Shown: positions 1 to 7,544 of the stretch, piece after piece
Numbering within the stretch: the first letter of the stretch is position 1
Layout of the letters: every line of letters starts with the position of its first letter
DNA from: Amycolatopsis iheyensis
Lineage (GTDB): Bacteria > Actinomycetota > Actinomycetes > Mycobacteriales > Pseudonocardiaceae
Direction of reading: 5' to 3'
Assembly: GCF_024703995.1 (NCBI RefSeq)
Contig: NZ_JAMXQV010000003.1
Span: 248,001-312,000 of the forward strand
DNA length: 64,000 bases
Notes under the pieces: generated by a model
What the model was told of the DNA's origin: nothing
The model's input: only the letters and a program-made list of their open reading frames with translations
Databases searched by the model: none
Position numbers and translations under genes: made by a program

Positions 1-660
1 GCGGGGGAGGACGCCCAGCAGCGCGGCGCCGAGTCCTTGCCGGAGCGCGTCGCGCAGGTCCGAGCCCACCACCGCCAGCGACGGGTCGGCCTCGTAGACC
101 GCGAGGACGGCGGGCGGCGGCGGGCAGTAGGCCGACAACGCGCCGGCCAGGACCATCGTGAGCAGGCAGAACGGCTGTGCGCCGTCGCCGAGTTCGGGCA
201 GATGGCGGTGAATCAGATCGGTCATGGTCGCCAGGGCTTCGAGTGAGGTTCGCTTGTGGCGCAGGGCGACTTCGAGGGTGATGTTGTGCTCCAGCACGCC
301 ACCTTGGGCGCCGAACAGGTCGCACAGCACGGGCCGGTCGGCCAGCGAGCGGCTGAGCGTCTCGGCCAGCCGCGCGGCCCGCTGCTCGGCGGGCAGGTTC
401 GCGTCGACGCCGGCGGCCAGTTCGGCGGGCAGCTCGGCCAGCCAGGTCTGCAGGAAGTAGTCCAGCAGCTCGAGCAGCACCGCCTCGCGTGACTCGAAGT
501 ACCGCGACAGCGCCGACTTCGCCAAGCCGGCGCGCCGGCTCAGCTCGTTGAGGCTCACGTCGGCCACCGGCATCTCGTCGAGCATCGACGCGGCCGTGTC
601 GAGGATCGCCCGGCGCCGGATCTCGCGCTGCTCCTCGCTGCGCGCCCGCTGGAAGGTCAT
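1..660 (-). CDS. TetR-family repressor, 3' end cut by window edge
   Basis: TetR-type transcriptional repressor, open for 220 codons from the ATG at 660 to the window edge, so the end of the ligand-binding domain is missing. Residues about 10-56 form the typical TetR helix-turn-helix, with AILDTAA, then ELSRRAGLAKSALSRYFESR as the recognition part. It is divergent from the SDR gene at 763. The gap between them holds a promoter and a 17-bp palindrome, the usual arrangement for a repressor controlling its neighbour. The ligand cannot be told from sequence. Family call is firm; target is inferred from position. Confidence 0.85.
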   Translation of the reverse strand, partial: MTFQRARSEEQREIRRRAILDTAASMLDEMPVADVSLNELSRRAGLAKSALSRYFESREAVLLELLDYFLQTWLAELPAELAAGVDANLPAEQRAARLAETLSRSLADRPVLCDLFGAQGGVLEHNITLEVALRHKRTSLEALATMTDLIHRHLPELGDGAQPFCLLTMVLAGALSAYCPPPPAVLAVYEADPSLAVVGSDLRDALRQGLGAALLGVLPR

Positions 661-693
661 GACCACCAGCCTAGCTTAGGTACCACCGGTCCC

Positions 694-722
694 TTGACAG
701 TGTACCGTCGGTCCCTTATCTT
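694..722 (+). promoter_or_regulatory. Promoter of the SDR gene
   Basis: A consensus -35 TTGACA (694-699) is followed after exactly 17 bp by TATCTT (717-722). This places the transcript start near 729, with an AAGGAG ribosome site at 751-756 before the ATG at 763. A 9-bp direct repeat CGGTCCCTT occurs at 687-695 and 709-717 and flanks the spacer, so a second protein site is possible. Confidence 0.6.
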
Positions 723-733
723 CGACCGCAGTA

Positions 734-750
734 ATGTACTGGTGGTACAT
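734..750. promoter_or_regulatory. Palindromic operator between TetR and SDR genes
   Basis: ATGTAC-TGGTG-GTACAT is a perfect 6-bp inverted repeat with a 5-bp centre, lying just downstream of the predicted start site and upstream of the ribosome site. A related inverted element, GGTACCACCGGT, sits at 679-690. Size and position suit a TetR dimer, most simply the product of the gene at 1-660. Confidence 0.55.
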
Positions 751-762
751 AAGGAGCAGGTC

Positions 763-1656
763 ATGAAGTGGACCGAACAGGAAGTTCCCGGGCAGCGTGG
801 CCGGGTGGCCGTGGTGACCGGCGCGAACACCGGCCTGGGCTTCGAAACGGCCCGGGTGCTCGCCGAGCGCGGCGCGTCCGTGGTGCTCGCCGTGCGCGAC
901 GTCGAGAAGGGGAAGCGGGCCGCCGCGCGGATGAGCGGCGAGGTCACCGTGCAGGCCCTGGACCTGGCGTCGCTGGACTCGATCCGCGCCGCGGCGGCCG
1001 GGTTGCGCGACCGGTTCCCGCGGATCGACCTGCTGATCAACAACGCCGGGGTGATGTACACGCCGAAGCAGACCACCCGCGACGGCTTCGAGCTGCAGTT
1101 CGGCACCAACCACCTGGGGCACTTCGCGCTCACCGGACTGCTGCTGGACCTCATGCTGCCGGCGGCCGGCTCCCGGGTGGTGACGGTCAGCAGCGTCGGC
1201 CACCGCATCCGGGCCGCGATCCACTTCGACGACCTGCAGTGGGAACGGTCCTACAGCCGCGTCGGCGCGTACGGGCAGGCCAAGCTCGCCAACCTGCTCT
1301 TCACCTACGAGCTGCAGCGGCGCCTCGCGGCGCACGGCAGCACCGCCGCGGTCGCCGCGCACCCCGGCGCGTCCGACACCGAGCTCGCCCGCAACGCCCC
1401 GGCGCTCGTCCGCCTGCCGCTGACCTGGCTCGCGCCGGCGATCACCCAGAAGGCGTCGATGGGCGCATTGCCCACCCTGCGCGCGGCCACCGACCCGGCC
1501 GTCCTCGGCGGCCAGTACTACGGCCCCGGCGGCCGGTTCGAGGCCAGGGGATATCCGCGCCTGGTCACCTCGAGCGCCCAGTCCTACGACGACGGCTTGC
1601 AGCGTCGCCTCTGGGCCGTGTCCGAGGAGCTGACGGGCGTGAAGTTCCCCGTCTAG
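763..1656 (+). CDS. Short-chain dehydrogenase/reductase, retinol-dehydrogenase-like
   Basis: NAD(P)-dependent oxidoreductase of the extended-loop SDR type often annotated as retinol dehydrogenase/WW-domain-like. The protein has 297 residues. The nucleotide-binding GxxxGxG is seen as TGANTGLG near residue 19, NNAG near 93, and the catalytic YGQAK tyrosine-lysine pair around residue 167. The start at 763 is chosen because AAGGAG lies 6 bases before it; an in-frame GTG 69 bases upstream lies inside the promoter. Its stop overlaps that of the convergent phosphotransferase by 4 bases. Probably controlled by the divergent TetR gene. Substrate unknown. Confidence 0.85.
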   Translation: MKWTEQEVPGQRGRVAVVTGANTGLGFETARVLAERGASVVLAVRDVEKGKRAAARMSGEVTVQALDLASLDSIRAAAAGLRDRFPRIDLLINNAGVMYTPKQTTRDGFELQFGTNHLGHFALTGLLLDLMLPAAGSRVVTVSSVGHRIRAAIHFDDLQWERSYSRVGAYGQAKLANLLFTYELQRRLAAHGSTAAVAAHPGASDTELARNAPALVRLPLTWLAPAITQKASMGALPTLRAATDPAVLGGQYYGPGGRFEARGYPRLVTSSAQSYDDGLQRRLWAVSEELTGVKFPV

Positions 1657-2627
1657 GCGTGCGCGCGGCGCAGGCGTTCGCGAGCGTCTACTTCGGACAG
1701 TGACAGCACGGGGTGCCCGGCCGCGTGCTGGAACTTGGCGTCGTACGCCCGGGTCCAGACGCCCGCCGCCCACGAGCGTTCGCGTTCGTCGGTGTCCAGC
1801 GGCCGGCCGCGTGCGCGGCCATATGCGGCGAGGAACCGTTCGGTGTCTTCGACGGTGGCCGATCGGTCCGGGTCGACGGTCGAGTACAGCGCGGCGGCGA
1901 AGCCGACCAGGACCGCTTCGCTTTCGGTGATCACGCTGTCCCAGTCGTGCACCACCAGCAGGTCGTCGCTGCTCCAGCGCAGGTTGCCGGCGAGCCAGTC
2001 GCAGTGGCCGATCACCGGGTCGGACCCGCCGGCTCGCAGCCGGTCGCGGGCCCGGCGGCCGGCCTCGTCGATCCACTCCGCGCCGGGCACCGCGTCGAGG
2101 TCGAGCGCACGCTCCTCCGGGGTCGGCCACAGCCTGTCCTCGCCCTGGTCCCAGTCCGCCCACGACGGTGCCGGGTCCAGTGTGGACACTTCGGCCGGCC
2201 GGGGCGCCAGCCGGATCAGCCGCGCGAACGCCTCGGCGAAGACCGAGGCCGCACGGTCGGCGCCGGGGAGCGCGGCGCCGCCCGGGACGTAGGTTTCCGC
2301 GGTCGCGACGTCGTCGCCGAAGGCGAGGGCGTCGGTGAGCGGCCGGGGGCACGGGTACCCGGCCTGGAACAGCCGCCGCTGGACGTCGACGCACGCCGCG
2401 ACCCGCGGCGACCGCGGCCGAACCTTGACCACCACCGCGCGGCCGTCCGCCAGCCGGAGCCCGAGGACGACGGAAAGGTGCCCCGAGCTGAACAGTTCTT
2501 CGACAGGTGAGCTGCCGAGGTGGTCGAGGCACCACCGGGCGAGGTGGTCGGGATCCACGACACGCTCGCGAGCCGGCACCGGGGGATGGTCGCACGGGCT
2601 GGTCGCGCGCGCCAACCCCTGGTTCAT
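1653..2627 (-). CDS. Aminoglycoside phosphotransferase (APH)-family kinase
   Basis: Small-molecule kinase of the APH/choline kinase fold, 324 residues. Visible landmarks are the ATP-site lysine in VVVKV (K68), the catalytic loop HCDWLAGN (H208, D210, N215) and the metal-binding aspartate in VVHDWD (D228). This set is complete, so the enzyme is probably active. The family covers antibiotic kinases as well as homoserine, choline and sugar kinases, so resistance should not be assumed. It is transcribed divergently from the leuA leader with a gap of about 50 bases. Confidence 0.8.
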   Translation of the reverse strand: MNQGLARATSPCDHPPVPARERVVDPDHLARWCLDHLGSSPVEELFSSGHLSVVLGLRLADGRAVVVKVRPRSPRVAACVDVQRRLFQAGYPCPRPLTDALAFGDDVATAETYVPGGAALPGADRAASVFAEAFARLIRLAPRPAEVSTLDPAPSWADWDQGEDRLWPTPEERALDLDAVPGAEWIDEAGRRARDRLRAGGSDPVIGHCDWLAGNLRWSSDDLLVVHDWDSVITESEAVLVGFAAALYSTVDPDRSATVEDTERFLAAYGRARGRPLDTDERERSWAAGVWTRAYDAKFQHAAGHPVLSLSEVDARERLRRAHA

Positions 2628-2639
2628 CAGGTCACCTGC

Positions 2640-2668
2640 TTGTCTGAGGAGTTGTCAGGCGCTAGGGT
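2640..2668 (+). promoter_or_regulatory. Promoter of the leuA leader transcript
   Basis: TTGTCT (2640-2645) and TAGGGT (2663-2668) are separated by 17 bp. The -10 element ends 7 bases before a GTG at 2676, which is the spacing seen in leaderless actinobacterial transcripts. The leader peptide would therefore be translated from the very 5' end of the mRNA. Confidence 0.5.
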
Positions 2669-2675
2669 CGGCATC

Positions 2676-2720
2676 GTGATGTGGGACGTGCTGCTTCTTC
2701 GTCGCCACGGCGGGGTCTGA
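2676..2720 (+). CDS. leuA leader peptide (leucine attenuator)
   Basis: A 14-codon reading frame, V-M-W-D-V-L-L-L-R-R-H-G-G-V, with three consecutive leucine codons CTG CTT CTT at 2691-2699; CTT is rare in this genome. It ends 69 bases before leuA and its last codons form one arm of an 11-bp hairpin. Leucine-rich leader peptides in front of leuA are a known actinobacterial attenuation device. Translation may begin at GTG 2676 (leaderless) or ATG 2679. Confidence 0.75.
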   Translation: MMWDVLLLRRHGGV

Positions 2721-2762
2721 TCCGACCGGCTCCCCGCCGTGGGTCGTCGTGCGCGCCGGTCG
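2705..2762 (+). promoter_or_regulatory. Alternative hairpins of the leuA attenuator
   Basis: Hairpin A pairs CCACGGCGGGG (2705-2715) with CCCCGCCGTGG (2732-2742), 11 of 11 bases. Hairpin B pairs CGACCGGC (2723-2730) with GCCGGTCG (2755-2762), 8 of 8. The left arm of B lies in the loop of A, so the two compete. A ribosome stalled on the leucine codons would cover the left arm of A and leave B free. No U-run follows either stem, so which state terminates transcription is inferred, not seen. Confidence 0.65.
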
Positions 2763-2789
2763 TCGCCGGACTTCGGAGGAGCCACAACC

Positions 2790-4448
2790 ATGTCCTGGAA
2801 CAAGCAACGCCCGTCGGGGATGCCCTCGCACCGCTACCGGAACGTGTACGACCGGGTCGCCGTGCCGCTCACCGGCCGGAGCTGGCCGGTCCGCGAGCTG
2901 ACCGCCGCGCCGCTGTGGGTGCCGGTCGACCTGCGGGACGGCAACCAGGCCCTCGCCGAGCCGATGGACCCCGCGCGCAAGCGGCGGTTCTTCGAGCTGC
3001 TGGTGCGCATGGGCTACAAGGAGATCGAGGTCGGCTACCCGTCCGCCTCGCAGACCGACTACGACTTCGTCCGTCTGATCGCCGAAACCGATCTCGCGCC
3101 CGAAGACGTCACCGTCGTCGTGTTCACCCCGGCCCGGCGCGACCTGATCGAACGCACGGTGGAGTCGATCCGCGGCGTGCGCAACGACGTCGTCATCCAC
3201 CTCTACACCGCGACCGCGCCGACGTGGCGCGACGTCGTGCTCGGCCTGGACCGCGCCGGGCTGCGGGAGACGATCACCGCCGCCGGCCGCGACGTCCTGG
3301 CGCTCGCCGGCGACCTGCCGAACGTGCGGTTCGAGTTCTCGCCGGAGGTCTTCAACCTGACCGAGCCGGACTACGTGCTCGAGATCTGCGACGCGGTGAC
3401 CGGGCTGTGGGACGCGGCGCCGGACCGGCCGGTGATCCTCAACCTGCCGGCGACCGTCGAGATCGCGACGCCGAACGTGTACGCCGACCAGATCGAGTAC
3501 ATGCACCGCAACCTCGCCCGGCGCGAGTCGGTGATCCTGTCCGTGCACCCGCACAACGACCGCGGCACCGGGATCGCGTGCGCGGAGCTGGCGGTGCTCG
3601 CCGGCGCGCAACGCGTCGAGGGCTGCCTGTTCGGCAACGGCGAGCGCACCGGGAACGTGGACATCGCCACGCTCGCGCTCAACCTCCACGCGCAGGGCGT
3701 GGACCCGATGATCGACTTTTCGGGCATCGACGAGATCCGCCGGATCGTCGAAGACTGCAACCGGATCCCGGTCCACGAACGGCATCCGTACGTCGGCGAT
3801 CTGGTGCACACGGCGTTTTCGGGGACGCACCAGGACGCCATCAGGAAGGGCCTCGCCGAGCACCGCGCGCGGGCGGCCGCGAGTGGGATCCCCGAGCACG
3901 AGCTGGCGTGGCGGGTGCCGTACCTGCCCGTCGACCCGGCCGACCTCGGCCGCGGCTACGAGGCGGTCATCCGGGTGAACAGCCAGTCCGGGAAGGGCGG
4001 CATCGCCCACCTGCTGGAGACGGGGTACGGCGTCGAGCTGCCCCGCCGCCTGCAGATCGACTTCGCCCGGCACGTCCAGCGGCACACCGACCTTGGTGGG
4101 CAGGAGGTCACCGCCGCGCAATTGTGGGCGTTGTTCCACGAGGTCTACGCGCCCTCCGGTCCGGTCGTGGTGGCGGAGTTCGCGACGGCCTCGACGGCGG
4201 CCGGCCGCACCGTCGAGGCGGTCACCGGGCTACTCGCCGATGCCGGGCACGGAGTCGACGTGCTGTCGCTGACCCAGCAGTCCCTCGAGGCGGGGAGCGC
4301 TGCCGAGGCGATCAGTTTCCTGGAGTACCGCCACCACGGGCGAGCCGCTTGGGCGGTGGGGACGGGGGACTCGGTGCCCGCCGCCACGATCGCGGCCGTG
4401 GTCGCGGCGGCCAACCGGCAGGCGGCGGATCGGGTGCCGGTGCGGTGA
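2790..4448 (+). CDS. leuA: 2-isopropylmalate synthase
   Basis: First committed enzyme of leucine synthesis, condensing acetyl-CoA with 2-oxoisovalerate in the cytosol. The protein has 552 residues, usual for the actinobacterial long form. Metal and substrate motifs are visible: LRDGNQ at 48-53, the HPHN metal site (H253, H255), and GNGERTGN shortly after. The last 110 or so residues are the LeuA allosteric/dimerisation region. The start at 2790 follows GGAGGA at 2775-2780. Expression is probably governed by the leucine leader peptide and hairpins upstream. Confidence 0.93.
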   Translation: MSWNKQRPSGMPSHRYRNVYDRVAVPLTGRSWPVRELTAAPLWVPVDLRDGNQALAEPMDPARKRRFFELLVRMGYKEIEVGYPSASQTDYDFVRLIAETDLAPEDVTVVVFTPARRDLIERTVESIRGVRNDVVIHLYTATAPTWRDVVLGLDRAGLRETITAAGRDVLALAGDLPNVRFEFSPEVFNLTEPDYVLEICDAVTGLWDAAPDRPVILNLPATVEIATPNVYADQIEYMHRNLARRESVILSVHPHNDRGTGIACAELAVLAGAQRVEGCLFGNGERTGNVDIATLALNLHAQGVDPMIDFSGIDEIRRIVEDCNRIPVHERHPYVGDLVHTAFSGTHQDAIRKGLAEHRARAAASGIPEHELAWRVPYLPVDPADLGRGYEAVIRVNSQSGKGGIAHLLETGYGVELPRRLQIDFARHVQRHTDLGGQEVTAAQLWALFHEVYAPSGPVVVAEFATASTAAGRTVEAVTGLLADAGHGVDVLSLTQQSLEAGSAAEAISFLEYRHHGRAAWAVGTGDSVPAATIAAVVAAANRQAADRVPVR

Positions 4449-4455
4449 GGTCAGC

Positions 4456-4670
4456 GGCTCAGCGGGCCGCGGGTTGCCGAACGGCTCGGGCTGCCGATCG
4501 GCTGTCGTGTCGCCGTGACCGCGGCGGATGGTGGTGGCGCGGGCGATGATGGCTCAGTGGTCCGCGACTGCGGGTTGCCGAACGGCTCGGGCTGCCGATC
4601 GGCTGTCGTGTCGCCGTGACCGCGGCGGACGGTGATGGCGGGGCCGATGGCGGCTCAGCGGGCCGCGACC
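4456..4670. repeat. Tandem repeat, period 101 bp
   Basis: Two copies of a 101-bp unit plus the beginning of a third. 59 bases (4470-4528) recur without change at 4571-4629, and the flanking part GGCTCAGCGGGCCGC returns at 4456, with changes at 4551, and again at 4652. The third partial copy includes the stop codon and last codons of the minus-strand ABC gene. The unit therefore looks like a duplicated gene 3' end plus spacer between convergent genes. It contains the palindrome GCCGATCGGC and could carry terminator stems. Confidence 0.75.
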
Positions 4671-5458
4671 GCGGCCTGCCGCCCAGCGCGGGCCACCCAC
4701 CGGCCGTCGTGGCGGCCCACCTGGATCGGGTGCTCGAAGGCCGCCGAGACGTGCTCGGTCGTGACGACCTCGGCGGCCGGGCCGGCCGCGACGACCCGGC
4801 CGTGTGCCACCAGCATGGCGTGGGTCGTCGTGGCCGGGAGCTCCTCCAGGTGGTGGGTCACCAGGATCGACGCGACGGCCGGGTGGGTTTCGCCGAGCAG
4901 GTCGAGGGTTTCGATGAGCTGCTCGCGCGCGGCGACGTCGAGCCCGGTGGCGGGCTCGTCGAGCAGCAGCAGCCGCGGGTCGCAGCTGAGCGCCCGCGCC
5001 ACCAGCGCCCGGCCGCGCTCGCCTTGCGACAACGTCGGCCAGCGCTCCTCCGCCATCCTCGTCAGGCCGAGGCCGCGGATGAGCGCGTCGGCCTTGACGA
5101 GGTCGTCGGGGGTGGGGCGCCAGCGGGGCGGGAGGTCGACGCTGCCGGTGATCCCCGTCAGGACGACCTCGCGCACGGTCAGCGGCGACCGCAGCGGGTG
5201 GCGCGGGTTCACGTGCCCGATCGCGCGGCGCAGCGCCTGCAGCTCGACCCGGCCGAGGCGTTCGCCCAGGACGTGCACCGTGCCCGTCGTCGGGTGGGTC
5301 ACCGCGCCGCAGAAGCCGAGGATCGTGCTCTTGCCCGCGCCGTTCGGGCCGAGCAGCGCCCAGTGCTCGCCGGACCGCACCGTGAAGCTCACGCCGTGCA
5401 GGATTTCCTTGCCCTGCCGGCGGAACGTGACGTCGGACAGCGCCAGGACGGGCCTCAT
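4655..5458 (-). CDS. ABC transporter ATP-binding protein, no permease nearby
   Basis: ATPase subunit, 267 residues. Walker A GPNGAGKS is at 37-44, signature LSQGE at 143-147, Walker B LLLLDEP at 163-169, and the H-loop histidine is H202 in VTHH. All ATP-site elements are intact. The ATG at 5458 overlaps the stop of the upstream GntR gene (ATGA), so the two are translationally coupled. No membrane subunit or binding protein is adjacent, so it either serves a permease elsewhere or acts as a soluble ATPase. Its last codons lie in a tandem repeat. Confidence 0.85.
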   Translation of the reverse strand: MRPVLALSDVTFRRQGKEILHGVSFTVRSGEHWALLGPNGAGKSTILGFCGAVTHPTTGTVHVLGERLGRVELQALRRAIGHVNPRHPLRSPLTVREVVLTGITGSVDLPPRWRPTPDDLVKADALIRGLGLTRMAEERWPTLSQGERGRALVARALSCDPRLLLLDEPATGLDVAAREQLIETLDLLGETHPAVASILVTHHLEELPATTTHAMLVAHGRVVAAGPAAEVVTTEHVSAAFEHPIQVGRHDGRWVARAGRQAAVAAR

Positions 5459-6126
5459 GAGAACGCTCGCTTCAGTGTCGTCAGGTGGGCGCGGCTGTGC
5501 GCGGCCGCCGCGGCCGCTTCGCGGTCGGCGATAGCCGTCACGAGGTCGGCGTGGGCGGCGTGGTCGGTGTCGTGCGACGTGCCGGGCGGGCGGACGCGGA
5601 GCATGTCGACCATCGCCTTGCGGATGCGCGGGATGAAGCTGTCGAACAGGTCCACGAGCACGTCGTTGTGCGCGGCGACGATCACCGTGCGGTGGAACGC
5701 CGTGTCGGCGTCGACGTACTCCTCGAGGGGCTGGTCCCGGAACGCGCGCCCGTCGAGCGCCCGCCGGATCGCGCGCAGTTCGGCGGGTGTCCGGCGCTCG
5801 GCGGCCAGGGCCGCGGCCTCGGCCTCGATCGCCACCCGCGCCTCGATGACGGCGAGCACGGACGCCCGGCGCAGCACCGCGTCCCGGTCCTCGCCTGCTT
5901 CGAGCGCGGTGACGAAGACACCCGCGCCCTGCCGGGAGTCCAGCACGCCCTTGGCGGCGAGCTCGCGCACGGCCTCGCGCAGCGTCGAGCGTCCGACGCC
6001 CAGCTGTGCGGCGAGCGCGGCTTCGCTGGGCAGCTTGTGCCCGATCGGCCACTCGGCGGCGCGGACGCGCTCCAACAGCGCTTCCGCCACCTGCGTGGCC
6101 AACGGACGGCGTTGCACCGGGGGCAC
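5455..6126 (-). CDS. GntR-family regulator, FadR subgroup
   Basis: Transcription factor of 223 residues. An N-terminal winged helix (about 8-70) contains KLPSEAALAAQLGVGRSTLR and the wing GAGVFV. It is followed by an all-helical FCD effector domain (about 85-210) with metal-site-like D..FH and H residues. FadR-type regulators usually sense acids or sugars. It is coupled to the ABC ATPase downstream, and an 8-bp-arm inverted repeat sits just before its start. Confidence 0.87.
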   Translation of the reverse strand: MPPVQRRPLATQVAEALLERVRAAEWPIGHKLPSEAALAAQLGVGRSTLREAVRELAAKGVLDSRQGAGVFVTALEAGEDRDAVLRRASVLAVIEARVAIEAEAAALAAERRTPAELRAIRRALDGRAFRDQPLEEYVDADTAFHRTVIVAAHNDVLVDLFDSFIPRIRKAMVDMLRVRPPGTSHDTDHAAHADLVTAIADREAAAAAAHSRAHLTTLKRAFS

Positions 6127-6138
6127 CGGACCTCCTCG

Positions 6139-6160
6139 AGCTGACGTTTGGTCGTCAGCT
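6139..6160. promoter_or_regulatory. Inverted repeat at the GntR start / reductase stop
   Basis: AGCTGACG-TTTGGT-CGTCAGCT has 8-bp perfect arms and a 6-bp centre. It overlaps the stop codon of the ferredoxin reductase and lies 13 bases upstream of the GntR ATG. It may be an autoregulatory GntR operator, or a stem ending the P450 operon transcript. No T-run follows, which favours an operator slightly. Confidence 0.45.
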
Positions 6161-7330
6161 TATCTGAGGAGTCGCGCGGTCCGCGACGAGCTTGCGCGCC
6201 GCACGCGTCCCGCGCGGGTCGTTCCAGCCCAGGACCCCCACCACCGTGTCGTCGCGCAGGTACGCCGCGACGAACTTGCGGTCTTCGAACGTGCCGTCGA
6301 GGACGCTCACCCGGGCGTCTTCGGGGAAGATGCCGTAGGCCTGGATCTTCGTGTCGTACTGGTCGCTCCAGAAGTACGGCACCGGTGCGAAGGGCTTCGC
6401 CTCGCCGACGATCGCGGCCGCGACCGCCATGCCCTGCTCGGTCGCGTTCATCCGGTGCTCCAGCCGCAGCCGGACGCCGAAGTGGCCGTTCGGCCACGAC
6501 GCGACGTCGCCCGCCGCGTACACCCCGGGCGCGGCCTGGCCGTACTCGTCGCACTCGACGCCGTCGCCCAGCGGCAGGCCCGAGCCCTTGAGCCAGCCGG
6601 TCGCCGGGATCGAGCCGACGGCGACGAGCACCAGGTCGGCGTCCACAGTGGACCCGTCGGCCAGCTCCACCCCCACGACCCGCCCGCCGCGGCCGAGGAA
6701 CCGGGCCACGCCGGTGCCGCAGCGCAGCCGGGTGCCGTGGTCGCGGTGCAGCCGGCCGACCAGCTCGCCGATCCGGTCGCCGAACTGGCGCCGCATCGGC
6801 ACCGGGAGCGGGTCGAGCAGCGTGACGTCCAGCCCCATCGCGCGGGCCACGGCGGCGACCTCGGCGCCGAGGAACCCCGCGCCGACGACCACCACCTTCG
6901 GGCCGGCGAGCAGCCCGGCGCGCAGGGCGAGCGCGTCGTCGAGGATGCGCAGCCGGTGCACGCCGTCGAGGTCGGCGCCGGGCAGCGACCGCGGGGTCAC
7001 GCCGGTGGCGACGACCAGGGTGTCGAAGCCGAGCCGAGTGCCGTCGTCCAGGGAGATCCGCCGCGTGGCGAGGTCGAGGCCGGTCGCCCGGTGGCCCAGC
7101 AGCAAGGTCGCGTCGAGCCCGGCCAGGACGTCCGGTTCGCGAAGCCGGACGCGTTCGGGCGCCCACGTGCCGGCCAGGATCTGCTTGGACAGCGGCGGCC
7201 GGTCGTAGGGCAGGTGCGGCTCGGCGCCGACCAGCGTCAGTTTCCCGGCGTAGCCGCGTTTGCGCAGGTTCTCGGCCGTGGTCAGGCCGGCGGCGGACGC
7301 CCCGGCCACGACCACGTGCCGAGTGCTCAT
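6155..7330 (-). CDS. FAD-dependent ferredoxin reductase
   Basis: NAD(P)H-dependent flavoprotein that would pass electrons to the neighbouring ferredoxin, 391 residues. Two dinucleotide-binding folds are visible: FAD at VVAGASAAGLTTAE near residue 5, and NAD at VVVVGAGFLGAE near residue 145. The FAD-binding GDVA motif is in the C-terminal half, followed by a reductase C-terminal domain. The ATG at 7330 overlaps the ferredoxin stop (ATGA). With the upstream P450 it forms a self-contained class I electron chain. Confidence 0.88.
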   Translation of the reverse strand: MSTRHVVVAGASAAGLTTAENLRKRGYAGKLTLVGAEPHLPYDRPPLSKQILAGTWAPERVRLREPDVLAGLDATLLLGHRATGLDLATRRISLDDGTRLGFDTLVVATGVTPRSLPGADLDGVHRLRILDDALALRAGLLAGPKVVVVGAGFLGAEVAAVARAMGLDVTLLDPLPVPMRRQFGDRIGELVGRLHRDHGTRLRCGTGVARFLGRGGRVVGVELADGSTVDADLVLVAVGSIPATGWLKGSGLPLGDGVECDEYGQAAPGVYAAGDVASWPNGHFGVRLRLEHRMNATEQGMAVAAAIVGEAKPFAPVPYFWSDQYDTKIQAYGIFPEDARVSVLDGTFEDRKFVAAYLRDDTVVGVLGWNDPRGTRAARKLVADRATPQIS

Positions 7331-7518
7331 TCCTCGATCCGGATGGCCAGCGCCGGGCAGATCGCGGCCGCCTCGCGGACGTCGGCGGCGACTTCTGCCG
7401 ACGGGTTTTCCTGGAGCAGCACGGCGATCCCGTCGTCGTCCTGGTCGAAGACGGTGTCCGCGGCGAGCACGCACTGCCCGGACGCGACGCAGGCTTCCTG
7501 GTCGACGATCACCTTCAT
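7327..7518 (-). CDS. 3Fe-4S-type ferredoxin
   Basis: Small electron carrier of 63 residues. Cysteines C10 and C16 (CVASGQC) and C54 in ICPA give the three-cysteine pattern of the [3Fe-4S] ferredoxins that pair with CYP105-like P450s; the fourth cysteine of a [4Fe-4S] site is not present. It lies 26 bases after the P450 gene, with AGGAGG before its start, and overlaps the reductase start. Confidence 0.9.
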   Translation of the reverse strand: MKVIVDQEACVASGQCVLAADTVFDQDDDGIAVLLQENPSAEVAADVREAAAICPALAIRIEE

Positions 7519-7544
7519 GATTTCCTCCTCGATGGACAGTCAGG

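Noticed and set aside
1653..2627. Antibiotic resistance kinase
   Set aside because: The APH fold is clear, but the family has many non-resistance substrates and no resistance-specific feature is visible.
2655..4139. Long open frame opposite leuA
   Set aside because: High-GC antisense frame; the plus strand carries all leuA motifs and the antisense product has no recognisable domain.
4655..6052. Single fused GntR-ABC gene
   Set aside because: The upstream part of this frame is antisense-like and out of frame with GntR. ATG 5458 with an ATGA overlap gives a complete ATPase.
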